Origin: Massilia eburnea
GTDB taxonomy: Bacteria; Pseudomonadota; Gammaproteobacteria; Burkholderiales; Burkholderiaceae_D
Assembly: GCF_009720745.1 (NCBI RefSeq)
Contig: NZ_WNKX01000011.1
Coordinates: 1 to 64,000 of the forward strand
Reading direction: 5' to 3'
DNA length: 64,000 bases
Below the pieces are notes generated by a model, which was given only the letters and a program-made list of their open reading frames with translations, had not been told where the DNA came from and made no database searches. Shown here piece after piece: positions 1 through 7,358 of this stretch. Position 1 is the stretch's first letter. Every line of letters begins with the position of its first letter. The position numbers and the translations under genes are program-made.

Positions 1-1
1 G

Positions 2-508
2 GGCGATGGCAACGCCCTGCCCGGCTTCCGCAGCGTGCTCGCCAGCACCGCCGCCGGCCAGCCCAGCGACGCCGTGCACCTGAGCGGCAGCCCGGACCAA
101 TGGCAGCAGCCGCTGCGCGCAGCCCTTGGCGACCGCCTGCAGCTGCAGCTGGCGCGCAACGACGACCGCGCCGTGATCCGCCTCGAACCACCGAATATGG
201 GCAGCGTGGAAATTTCCGTGCGCCACACCGGCGGCGCGCTGCAGGTGAACCTCGCCGCCAGCCACAGCGAAGTGCTGCGCCAGCTGAACACCATTGGCGA
301 CGCGGTGCGCCAGGACCTGTCGCAGCGCCAGCTGGGCGAGGTGGCGGTTACGGTTACCGCAAGCAATGCGCGCAGCATGGCCGATGGCGGCCAGCAGCAG
401 CGCCAGCAGGAAGCACAGCAACAGCGTGAGCAGCGCCAGCCAGGCCGCGCCCTGGACGATGGCGATGCCGGCACCACCACATTTGCCATGTTGGGCGAAC
501 GGGAGTAA
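2..508 (+). CDS. fliK: Flagellar hook-length control protein FliK, C-terminal part (5' truncated by window)
   Basis: The reading frame is open from base 2, so the start lies outside the window and only the last 168 residues are seen. The segment with LEPPNMGSVEISV followed by an amphipathic helix (LRQLNTIGDAVRQDL) is the conserved C-terminal Flg_hook domain. In the family this domain contacts FlhB and switches export from hook to filament substrates. The tail is rich in Gln and Arg, as is common in FliK. It lies 7 bp before fliL. The order fliK-fliL-sigma28-motA-motB corresponds to lafE-F-S-T-U of lateral flagellar systems, so this is probably the LafE-type FliK. Confidence 0.82.
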   Translation, partial: GDGNALPGFRSVLASTAAGQPSDAVHLSGSPDQWQQPLRAALGDRLQLQLARNDDRAVIRLEPPNMGSVEISVRHTGGALQVNLAASHSEVLRQLNTIGDAVRQDLSQRQLGEVAVTVTASNARSMADGGQQQRQQEAQQQREQRQPGRALDDGDAGTTTFAMLGERE

Positions 509-515
509 GAAATAG

Positions 516-971
516 ATGAATAAGAAACTAGTTCTGATCGTAGCAGGCGCCTTGCTCCTGGTCGCGGGCGCGGCCGGCGGCGCGGCCTGGTACTTCAAGG
601 GAAAGACCGCCGAGCCAGCCAAGGCCGCCGCCGAGGAAAAGAAACCCGGCGAGCCGCTGAAATACCTGACGATCGAGAAAGTCATTGTCATGCTGCGCCG
701 CCAGCCGGGCGACACGGTGCCGCACTATATGTCGGCCGACCTCGTCATCTCGACCACGGCCAAGCAGGAAAAAGATGCCAAGGAAGCGCTGCCCATGCTG
801 CGCAGCGTGGCGGTACGCGCCCTGTCGGCGCTGCCGATGGAAAAGGCATCGATGATGACCATCGACCAGTTTGTCGAGGAATTGAACAAGGCTTACGATG
901 AAGCCTATACGAAGGAACAGCGTCCGCGCCCCTTCGAGCAGGTCATGATCGGCAAATTGATCCTGGAATAA
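516..971 (+). CDS. fliL: Flagellar basal-body-associated protein FliL
   Basis: This 151-residue protein has one N-terminal membrane segment (about residues 5-26) and a periplasmic domain of the FliL type (KYLTIEKVIVMLRRQPG and a C-terminal FEQVMIGKLILE). FliL surrounds the stator and affects torque. The length is normal for the family. It sits between fliK and the sigma-28 gene with 7- and 10-bp gaps, so it is part of one transcription unit. It corresponds by position to lafF of lateral flagellar clusters. Confidence 0.85.
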   Translation: MNKKLVLIVAGALLLVAGAAGGAAWYFKGKTAEPAKAAAEEKKPGEPLKYLTIEKVIVMLRRQPGDTVPHYMSADLVISTTAKQEKDAKEALPMLRSVAVRALSALPMEKASMMTIDQFVEELNKAYDEAYTKEQRPRPFEQVMIGKLILE

Positions 972-981
972 AGAGGCTGCC

Positions 982-1698
982 ATGGGATTGGTGGACACGC
1001 TTGCAGACCCTTATGCCGAAAGCTACGGCGCCGTCAGCGTAGCCGACGAGCAGAAGCACCTGCTCGCCTATGCGCCGCTGGTCAAGCGCATCGTGCGCCA
1101 GCTCAACTCGCAGGTGCAGGGCGCCATCGACCGCGACGATATGGAGCAGATCGGCCTGATGGGCTTGCTGGAAGCGCTGCGCCGCTACGGCGAGCCCGAT
1201 ACCGGCTTCGGCAGCTATGCCTCGCTGCGCGTGCGTGGCGCCATCCTCGACGAGCTGCGCCGGCAGGACTGGCGCCCGCGCGCGGTGCGCCAGCAAAGCC
1301 ACAAGATGCGCGATGCGGTGCGCGACCTGACGCGCAAGCTGGGCCGCGAGCCCAGCGAGCAGGAAGCCATGAAGGCGCTCGGCCTCGATGCCGAAGGCTA
1401 CCAGGCCTACCTGCTCGACGAGAACGCGGAAACCATCGCCAGCTTCGACGACATCCTGCAGGACACCCTGGCCGACACCGGCAGCGTCTCCGGCCCGGAA
1501 GAGCAGCTGATGATACGCCGCAGCCTGGAACAGGCGCTGAACGGCCTGGACGAACGCGAACAGCGCGTGATCCAGATGTATTACGAATTCGAGCTCAGCT
1601 ACAAAGAAATCGCCGCCGTGCTGGACCTGACCGACGCCCGCGTCTGCCAGTTGAACAAGCAGGCCCTGAACAAGATGAAAGCGGTGCTGGCGGCCTGA
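982..1698 (+). CDS. fliA: Flagellar sigma-28 factor (FliA/LafS type)
   Basis: This is a 238-residue sigma-70-family factor. Region 2 runs from about residue 22 to 100 (LLAYAPLVKRIVRQL, GLLEALRRYGEPDTGFGSYA, RGAILDELRRQDWRPR). Region 3 follows. Region 4 is at the C-terminus, with the helix-turn-helix ELSYKEIAAVLDLTDARVCQ. FliA-type factors transcribe late flagellar genes and are held by FlgM, which is encoded about 2 kb downstream. Position between fliL and the stator genes matches lafS of lateral systems, in contrast to polar or peritrichous loci where fliA usually sits elsewhere. No sigma-28 promoter that I would trust was seen in the window. Confidence 0.9.
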   Translation: MGLVDTLADPYAESYGAVSVADEQKHLLAYAPLVKRIVRQLNSQVQGAIDRDDMEQIGLMGLLEALRRYGEPDTGFGSYASLRVRGAILDELRRQDWRPRAVRQQSHKMRDAVRDLTRKLGREPSEQEAMKALGLDAEGYQAYLLDENAETIASFDDILQDTLADTGSVSGPEEQLMIRRSLEQALNGLDEREQRVIQMYYEFELSYKEIAAVLDLTDARVCQLNKQALNKMKAVLAA

Positions 1699-1740
1699 CG
1701 CCGCCGCCCTCCTGAAAAGATCTATCGAAAGGCATACACC

Positions 1741-2655
1741 ATGCAGCAATTATTCGGCATCATGATCGTGTTTGGCTCGGTGTTCGGTGGCTACGCCATG
1801 ATGGGCGGCCACTTCACCGCGATCTGGCAGCCGCTGGAGCTGCTGGTGATTGCCGGCGCCGGCTTTGGCGCCTTCGTCATCGGCAATCCGCGCCATGTGC
1901 TGGCCGAGACCATCACCCAGGTCAAGCACCTGCTGTCGCGCAAGAAGTACGACTCGGAATTCCAGCGCCAGCTCCTGCTGCTGATGTATGAACTGCTGCA
2001 ACTGGCCGCAGGCGGCCTGAAGGCGCTCGACGCCCACGTGGAGGCGCCGCGCGAATCGCCGCTGTTCCAGCGCTATCCGCTGATCCTGGAAGAACCAAAG
2101 CTGCTGGCCTTCATCGTCGACAACTTCCGCCTGATGGCCATGGGCAAAATCAACGCCCACGAGCTGGAGGGCGTGCTGGAGCAGGAACTGGAAGCCATCC
2201 ATGAAGAGCTGACCCAGCCCGCCAAGTCGCTCAACAAGATTGCGGAAGCCATGCCGGGCTTCGGTATCCTGGCCGCCGTGCTGGGCATCGTGATCACCAT
2301 GGGCACCGTGGGCGAAGGCGCCACCTCGGCCGAGATCGCCGAACACGTGGGTGCGGCCATGGTCGGTACCTTCATCGGCATCTTCCTGTGCTACGGCGTG
2401 CTGGACCCGATCTCGAACATGCTCAAGCAGCTGGTGGTGCAGGAAGCCTCCACCATGGAAAGCGTGAAGGTGGTGCTGGTGACCCACGTGGCAGGCAAAC
2501 CGCCCCTGCTGGCGATCGACGCCGGGCGCCGCCTGGTGCAGCTGAACATCAAGCCAAGCTTCGCCCAGCTCGAGGGCTGGATCAATGCAATGGAGGGCGG
2601 CGACGAGCCGGAGACCAGCTCGCGCCGAGGAGGTGGCCGTGCTAAAGCCGCATGA
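1741..2655 (+). CDS. motA: Flagellar stator subunit MotA (LafT position)
   Basis: This 304-residue protein has four membrane segments in the MotA layout: two near the N-terminus, a long cytoplasmic loop, then two more (KIAEAMPGFGILAAVLGIVI and a segment around residues 205-222). The loop includes RYPLILEEPKLLAFIVDNFR, the region corresponding to the charged rotor-contacting residues of MotA. The sequence resembles the proton-driven MotA group more than PomA, though ion choice cannot be proved here. It overlaps the motB start by 17 bp, so the pair is translationally coupled. By gene order it corresponds to LafT. Confidence 0.9.
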   Translation: MQQLFGIMIVFGSVFGGYAMMGGHFTAIWQPLELLVIAGAGFGAFVIGNPRHVLAETITQVKHLLSRKKYDSEFQRQLLLLMYELLQLAAGGLKALDAHVEAPRESPLFQRYPLILEEPKLLAFIVDNFRLMAMGKINAHELEGVLEQELEAIHEELTQPAKSLNKIAEAMPGFGILAAVLGIVITMGTVGEGATSAEIAEHVGAAMVGTFIGIFLCYGVLDPISNMLKQLVVQEASTMESVKVVLVTHVAGKPPLLAIDAGRRLVQLNIKPSFAQLEGWINAMEGGDEPETSSRRGGGRAKAA

Positions 2656-3625
2656 CAAACACCATGAGCAAACCATCGTCAAGCGCGGCGGTGGCAAGCA
2701 CAAGCACGACGAACACGGCGGCGCCTGGAAGGTAGCCTTTGCCGACTTCTGCCTGGCGCTGATGTGCCTGTTCCTGGTGCTGTGGCTGATGGCCGTGCGC
2801 AACCAGGAAGCGCTGGAACACGTGCTGACCCAGTCCGACGGCAGCAAGACCGATGTCGGCAAGGGCGTGATGCCGGAACAGGTGGGCGGCCCGCGCGGCA
2901 GCCTGATCGAACGCTTCCCGATGCCGCGCACCGGCAATACCGACGTCGACGGCAACGCCACCCAGGGCTACAACAAGAGTCCGACCCAGACGGCGGAAAA
3001 CCGCGTGCGCTACGAGTCGCCGGAAGACCTCAAGCTGCTGTCGAAAACCCTCAGCAAGATGAGCGAGGAAAACGGCCTGTCGAGCAACCTGGAGGCGGTG
3101 ATCACGCCCTACGGCTTGCGCGTCATGCTGCACGATACCGACAGCCAGGGCATGTTCGTGCGCGGCTCGGCCGTGCCGACCGACAAGTTCGCACGCCTGC
3201 TGCAGAACATGGGGCCGCTGTTTGCCAAGATGGAGAACCAGATGCTGATCGTCGGCCACACCGACTCGTCGCAATACGCCGATACCAGCTACAAGGCCTT
3301 CTCCAACTGGAACCTGTCCAGCAACCGCGCGATGGCCGCGCGTTCGCAGCTGCTGGCGGGCAGCATGCCGCAGGACAGCGTGCTGCAAGTGGTGGGCATG
3401 GCCGACCGTGCGCCGCTCGATGCGAAACGGGCCGATGCTGGTGTCAACCGCCGTATTGAATTGCTGATCCTGACTACCGGCCAGGCGAAAGCCATTGCCG
3501 ATATGTTTGGCATGCCAAGCAGCAAGACTGCTATCATCCAGGAATCGGATCTCCCCGCACCCGGCCTCTTGCAGCAATTGCGACAACAACTACTGCCTGG
3601 CAAGGGGAAGAGCAATGGCCATTAA
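2639..3625 (+). CDS. motB: Flagellar stator subunit MotB (LafU position)
   Basis: This 328-residue protein has a cytoplasmic N-terminus, one membrane segment and a periplasmic OmpA-like peptidoglycan-binding domain. The segment AFADFCLALMCLFLVLWLMA carries the conserved membrane Asp that binds the driving ion. The OmpA-like part is seen at LIVGHTDSSQYADTSY and the NRRIELLIL end. The GTG start at 2639 is chosen because GAGGAGG lies just upstream and the protein then begins VLKPHDKH. A longer open frame from 2585 would add Arg/Ala-rich sequence that overlaps motA and has no family counterpart. Confidence 0.9.
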   Translation: MLKPHDKHHEQTIVKRGGGKHKHDEHGGAWKVAFADFCLALMCLFLVLWLMAVRNQEALEHVLTQSDGSKTDVGKGVMPEQVGGPRGSLIERFPMPRTGNTDVDGNATQGYNKSPTQTAENRVRYESPEDLKLLSKTLSKMSEENGLSSNLEAVITPYGLRVMLHDTDSQGMFVRGSAVPTDKFARLLQNMGPLFAKMENQMLIVGHTDSSQYADTSYKAFSNWNLSSNRAMAARSQLLAGSMPQDSVLQVVGMADRAPLDAKRADAGVNRRIELLILTTGQAKAIADMFGMPSSKTAIIQESDLPAPGLLQQLRQQLLPGKGKSNGH

Positions 3626-3647
3626 TGTTAAGTCAAGAGGAAATCGT

Positions 3648-3920
3648 ATGAGGATTTCCGGTTCCACCCCAGGCACTCCGGTGCAAACCGTGGCCGACAG
3701 CGCAGCAGCCGACGCGGCGCGCCCGGCCGCCGCCCCGGCCGCCCAGCGCGCGCTCGAATCGGCTGTCATGCAGCCCGCCATCAAGGCGATGAAGGAAATG
3801 GGCGATATCGACCACGAGCGCGTGGCCCAGCTGCGCGATGCCCTGGCCAAGGGCGAGCTGCCCTTCGATGCCGGCAAGCTGGCCGGCCTGATCCAGAAAT
3901 TCCACCGGGGCGAGCAGTGA
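3648..3920 (+). CDS. flgM: Anti-sigma-28 factor FlgM
   Basis: This 90-residue protein begins MRISGSTPGTPVQ, typical of FlgM. Its C-terminal half (DIDHERVAQLRDALAKGELP then AGKLAGLIQKF) is the sigma-28-binding helical region. FlgM blocks FliA until the hook is finished and is then exported. The ATG at 3648 is preceded by AAGAGGAA. An upstream in-frame ATG (MAINVK, 3615) overlaps motB and lacks a good ribosome site. The stop overlaps the flgN GTG start. Having flgM and the sigma-28 gene in one locus gives the system its own checkpoint. Confidence 0.85.
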   Translation: MRISGSTPGTPVQTVADSAAADAARPAAAPAAQRALESAVMQPAIKAMKEMGDIDHERVAQLRDALAKGELPFDAGKLAGLIQKFHRGEQ

Positions 3921-4345
3921 AAGAGCTGTCAAGGCAGGACGCCATGAAGATGCTGCTCGATGGCATCAAGGCGGACTTGCAAACTTACCAGCAGATGCTG
4001 GACCTGATCGCCCAGCAGTTCGAAGCGGCCGTGCGCCACCAGAGCGAACGCCTGGGAGAAATCGCTAAAGAAATCGGCGCACTGGTCGATGTCCTGGAAG
4101 CGCGCCGCGCCCAGCGGGTCGAACTGGCGACCCGCCTGACCGGCCCCGCACCGTCCATGGAACAAGTCTTTGCCCTGCTCAAGCCCGAGCCGCGTGCGCG
4201 GCTCGAAGCGGACTGGGCCCAGCTGGAAGCCATGGTGCAGACGGCGCGCGAAATGGGCCGCCGCAATGCCGATTTGCTGGCGGAGCAATACACCATCATG
4301 CAGCGCGTGCTGCATGGCGACGATCAAACGTATGAGCCGGTCTGA
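3917..4345 (+). CDS. flgN: Flagellar export chaperone FlgN
   Basis: This 142-residue, mostly helical protein is in the expected flgMN position. FlgN is the chaperone for the hook-filament junction proteins FlgK and FlgL, both encoded downstream. The N-terminal helix LLDGIKADLQTYQQMLDLIA and the heptad-rich middle fit the FlgN fold, though similarity in this family is always low. The GTG start overlaps the flgM stop (GTGA). The 3' end overlaps the glucosaminidase start by 14 bp. Confidence 0.75.
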   Translation: MKELSRQDAMKMLLDGIKADLQTYQQMLDLIAQQFEAAVRHQSERLGEIAKEIGALVDVLEARRAQRVELATRLTGPAPSMEQVFALLKPEPRARLEADWAQLEAMVQTAREMGRRNADLLAEQYTIMQRVLHGDDQTYEPV

Positions 4346-5153
4346 CTTCACTGCCTTCACGCCCGCCACCGCGCCCACCCAGGCGACGGCGGCCACCGCG
4401 AGCAATATGAGCGCCACGCGCCCGGTGCTGCCGGCTGCCTTCAGCACCAGCTTCGCGGCCGGCACCGGCGCCGCCAGCGCGGCAGGCAACGCGCCCGACA
4501 GCGCCCGCCTGAACGCGACCTTCCGCCAGGTGCATGACGAAGTGGCACGCTATATCGCCTCAGCCGGCACGGCAGGCGCCGGCGGCGCTTCCGCCGGCAG
4601 TGCGCTGACCGCCGATGGCGCCGCATTGCGCGCCCGCATCGCCGCGCGCGCCATCGGTGGCAGCGACCGAGACAACAGCGTCCCTGACGCCGCGCAGCAA
4701 GCGTTCCTGGAAGCGATTCGACCGCACGCCGAAGCAGCGGCCGCCCGCCTCGGCGTGGCGCCGGAGCTGGTGGCCGCCCACGCCGCCCTCGAGTCCGGCT
4801 GGGGCCGTCACGCCCCGGGCAACAATATGTTCGGCATCAAGGCCGGCGGCAGCTGGCAAGGCGCCGTGCAGGCGCTGGCCACGGTGGAAGTGGACGCCGG
4901 CGTCGCGCACAACCGCAATGAACAGTTCCGCGGCTATGGCGATATGGCAGGTTCATTCGAGGACTACGCCGGCATGCTGCTCGACAATCCGCGCTACCGG
5001 CGCGCCCTCAACACCGGCAGCGATGCGCAAGCCTTCGCCCACGCCCTGCAGGCGGGCGGCTACGCCACCGACCCCGCCTATGCCGACAAGCTGGGGCGCG
5101 TCGCCGCCAGCATCAAGGCAGTTCAGCAGGCTCAACAGTCCCAGCGTCAATAA
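4332..5153 (+). CDS. Stand-alone flagellar peptidoglycan hydrolase (FlgJ C-terminal, glucosaminidase domain)
   Basis: This 273-residue protein has about 120 residues of Ala/Thr-rich, low-complexity sequence followed by a complete glucosaminidase domain of the FlgJ/GH73 type. Diagnostic sequence is AHAALESGWGRHAPGNNMFG, with the likely catalytic Glu at residue 154, and later a YGDMAGSFEDYAGML-like stretch. In bifunctional FlgJ this domain opens the cell wall for the rod. Here it stands alone, while the flgJ gene at 12015 has only the rod-binding half. No Sec signal is visible, so export through the flagellar apparatus is a plausible inference. The 3' end overlaps flgA (opposite strand) by 41 bp. 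Confidence 0.83.
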   Translation: MSRSDFTAFTPATAPTQATAATASNMSATRPVLPAAFSTSFAAGTGAASAAGNAPDSARLNATFRQVHDEVARYIASAGTAGAGGASAGSALTADGAALRARIAARAIGGSDRDNSVPDAAQQAFLEAIRPHAEAAAARLGVAPELVAAHAALESGWGRHAPGNNMFGIKAGGSWQGAVQALATVEVDAGVAHNRNEQFRGYGDMAGSFEDYAGMLLDNPRYRRALNTGSDAQAFAHALQAGGYATDPAYADKLGRVAASIKAVQQAQQSQRQ

Positions 5154-5829
5154 CGCGCGCCCGGATCTGGGTGCCGCTGCTGTTTTTCACGCGAATGATG
5201 GCGCCGCGCGCGCCGTTGTCCAGCGCCTCGCCCGCCATCGATACTTCAATCTGCTCGCGCCGCGCGACGATGCGCACCTGGTCGCCCCGTTTCACCAGCT
5301 GCGGCGCCACCAGCATGTTCTGCCGCATCACCTCGCCGGCGCGGATGCTGCGCCGCGCCGCCATCCCTTCCAAATCGGCAGGATTGGAAAAAGTATCAGG
5401 AATCAAAGTGATATCGTGGCGCTGCCACAACAAGTCTAAAGGCGACAGAATTTTTCCGGATATTAAATCGTTTGCCGCGACGACAACCTTCGCCGAAACC
5501 TTGCCCTTTGCAATGAATTCATAACGCCAATTTTGCAAGCTTGGGCAGACAACCACGAAGCGCATGCGCGCAATGCCGCGCGGATCCAGGCTCTCCACCC
5601 TGGTCTCAGAGGGACAGGCCGGAATCGTCCGATGATTCCTTATCACTTCCACATCGAACTGCGGCTCCAGCCAGCGCTGGCTTTCTGACAGGTTTTGCAA
5701 CTGATTTTTTGCAGCTTCTTGCACCTTGCTCAACAGATCTTCCATTTCTAAAGCACTTGCATTTGAGAAATGACAAATGCTCAAGAGCAATAAAGCGCGG
5801 AAAACATGTACAATGAGATTGTTGGGCAT
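5113..5829 (-). CDS. flgA: Flagellar P-ring assembly chaperone FlgA
   Basis: This 238-residue periplasmic protein has a signal peptide (MPNNLIVHVFRALLLLSI, cleavage near SNASA) and a C-terminal SAF/FlgA domain (residues about 120-238: KVVVAANDLISGKILSPLDL, then ARRSIRAGEVMRQNML and IRVKNSSGTQIRARVID). FlgA helps FlgI polymerise into the P ring. The ATG at 5829 is preferred over 5865 because AAAGG stands 8 bases upstream and it begins directly with the signal peptide. The gene is divergent from flgB and shares a 55-bp intergenic region with it, an arrangement common in flagellar loci. Confidence 0.88.
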   Translation of the reverse strand: MPNNLIVHVFRALLLLSICHFSNASALEMEDLLSKVQEAAKNQLQNLSESQRWLEPQFDVEVIRNHRTIPACPSETRVESLDPRGIARMRFVVVCPSLQNWRYEFIAKGKVSAKVVVAANDLISGKILSPLDLLWQRHDITLIPDTFSNPADLEGMAARRSIRAGEVMRQNMLVAPQLVKRGDQVRIVARREQIEVSMAGEALDNGARGAIIRVKNSSGTQIRARVIDAGTVEPAELP

Positions 5830-5884
5830 GGGCAATACCTTTAGACTGTAAATTCGCTGGGACATTACCAGAGGAGAGTATCAA
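5830..5884. promoter_or_regulatory. Divergent flgA/flgB control region
   Basis: The 55 bp between the flgA and flgB starts must hold the flgB operon promoter unless transcription enters from within flgA. On the flgA strand a GG-N10-GC spacing (TGGTAATGTCCCAGCG) is about 30 bases before the flgA start. This is a poor match to the sigma-54 -24/-12 consensus and I do not call it a promoter. No clear sigma-28 box is present. A good ribosome site (AGAGGAGAG) precedes flgB. Confidence 0.4.
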
Positions 5885-6247
5885 ATGGCCATTAATTTCA
5901 AAGACGCGGTAGGCCTTCACGCCGATGCACTGCAGCTGCGTGCACAGCGGACCCGCATCCTCGCATCGAATATCGCCAACGAGAACACGCCGGGCTTCTC
6001 CGCTCAGGATATCGACTTCAAGGAGTCGCTGGCGCGAGTTGAAGCCGAAACGGCGGGGGAACCTGTCTTTGAAGGCGACGGTGAAACCAAATTCCGTGTG
6101 CCCTACCACCCGACGGGCGACGGCAACACCGTCGAAATCGGCGTCGAGCAAGCCGCATTCTCGCAGAACGCGACGGACTTCGCGACCAGCCTGACGTTCA
6201 TCAACATGAAGCTGCGCGGCATCGCCAAGGCCATCAACGGCCAGTGA
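5885..6247 (+). CDS. flgB: Flagellar proximal rod protein FlgB
   Basis: This 120-residue axial rod protein has the N-terminal rod signature SNIANENTPGFSAQDIDFKE and a C-terminal helix (TDFATSLTFINMKLRGIAKA). It forms the cell-proximal rod and is exported by the type III apparatus. The length is slightly below the enteric FlgB (about 138). It is the first gene of an eleven-gene run flgB to flgL in the standard order. Confidence 0.93.
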   Translation: MAINFKDAVGLHADALQLRAQRTRILASNIANENTPGFSAQDIDFKESLARVEAETAGEPVFEGDGETKFRVPYHPTGDGNTVEIGVEQAAFSQNATDFATSLTFINMKLRGIAKAINGQ

Positions 6248-6261
6248 TTGAGGAGTATCCC

Positions 6262-6675
6262 ATGAGCTTTAAAGACATTGCGCAAATCGCCGGCTCGGCG
6301 ATGGCGGCGCAGACGGTCCGCCTGAATACCGTTGCATCCAACCTGGCCAACGCCGATTCCGTGGCCGGCAGCGAGGGCGAAGCCTATCGCGCCCGCAAGC
6401 CGGTGTTCGCCGCCATGATGGATCAGGGCGCCGATTCCGCCGCCGGCCGCGTGCAGGTGGTGGACGTGGTGCAGTCGGCCGAACCGCTGCGCAAGGTCTA
6501 CGAGCCGGGCAACCCGCTGGCCAATGCCGACGGCATGGTGTTCTACCCTAACGTCAACCAGGTGGCCGAGATGACCGACATGATGTCGGCTTCGCGCGCT
6601 TTCGAAACCAATGTGGAAGTGCTGGGCCGCATCCGCGGCATGCAGGCTTCCCTGCTGAAACTGGGTGAATCCTGA
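6262..6675 (+). CDS. flgC: Flagellar proximal rod protein FlgC
   Basis: This 137-residue rod protein has the N-terminal motif RLNTVASNLANADSVAGSEG, the conserved YRARKPVF segment and the C-terminal helix SASRAFETNVEVLGRI. The start at 6262 (MSFKDIAQIAG) follows GAGGAG; the earlier in-frame ATT/TTG-type codon at 6244 is unlikely. The stop TGA overlaps the ATG of flgD. Confidence 0.93.
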   Translation: MSFKDIAQIAGSAMAAQTVRLNTVASNLANADSVAGSEGEAYRARKPVFAAMMDQGADSAAGRVQVVDVVQSAEPLRKVYEPGNPLANADGMVFYPNVNQVAEMTDMMSASRAFETNVEVLGRIRGMQASLLKLGES

Positions 6676-7343
6676 TGGAAACCAACCTGTTCACCAATGC
6701 GGCCGCGCAATCGGCCAACCCGGCCGGCGTGGCCATCAACGGCGCCTCCAGCGAAGGCCGCGACATGTTCACCAAGCTGCTGGTGGCCCAGATCCGCAAC
6801 CAGGATCCGCTCTCGCCGCAAGATCCATCGCAGTTCGTCCAGCAGCTGACCCAGCTGTCGCAAAGCGAAGCGCTGCAGAACCTGGCCAGCCTGACTTCCG
6901 CCAACGCCTCCGTGCTGCAATCGATGCAGGTGCTGGCCATGGGCGCCCAGGTCGGCTCCGACGTGCTGGTGCAGTCGGACCAGGTACAGCTCGACACCCG
7001 GAAAGTCGAAGCCGAAGCCACCCTGGGCAGCAGCTCGGCCAAGACCAGCCTGCTGCTCACCGCCAGCAACGGCCAGCAGGTCGAGCTGGTCCTGGGCAGC
7101 CTGCCCGCCGGCACCCACCAGTTCAGCATCGACCCGGTGGCCCTGGGCCTGCAGCCCGGCACCTATTCGATGCGCGTGGTCAGCGACAGCAATGCCAGCG
7201 TGCCGCTGGCGGTGCAGGGCCGCCTCGACAGCGTCCAGGTCGGCGCCGGCGGCAACACGACCGTCAAGATTGATTCCGTCGGCGAAGTAGCGCCGTCGGC
7301 CATTACCGCATTCCGGGGCAAAGCTCCGGCTTCCGCTATTTAA
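6675..7343 (+). CDS. flgD: Flagellar hook-capping protein FlgD
   Basis: This 222-residue hook scaffold has the conserved N-terminal segment FTKLLVAQIRNQDPLSPQDP and the FVQQLTQLSQSEALQNL helix, then a FlgD Tudor/FnIII-like C-terminal part (SLPAGTHQFSIDPVALGLQP). It caps the growing hook and is discarded after completion. It overlaps flgC by three bases in TGATG. Confidence 0.93.
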   Translation: METNLFTNAAAQSANPAGVAINGASSEGRDMFTKLLVAQIRNQDPLSPQDPSQFVQQLTQLSQSEALQNLASLTSANASVLQSMQVLAMGAQVGSDVLVQSDQVQLDTRKVEAEATLGSSSAKTSLLLTASNGQQVELVLGSLPAGTHQFSIDPVALGLQPGTYSMRVVSDSNASVPLAVQGRLDSVQVGAGGNTTVKIDSVGEVAPSAITAFRGKAPASAI

Positions 7344-7358
7344 CGAAAGGTCCTCGCC

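Noticed and set aside
3496-3503. GCCGATAT resembling a sigma-28 -10 box upstream of flgM
   Set aside because: It lies inside motB coding sequence and no TAAA-type -35 sequence is at the right distance.
5830-5884. GG-N10-GC spacing as a sigma-54 promoter for flgA
   Set aside because: Only the GG and GC are matched; the flanking consensus bases are poor, and such spacing is frequent by chance in this GC content.
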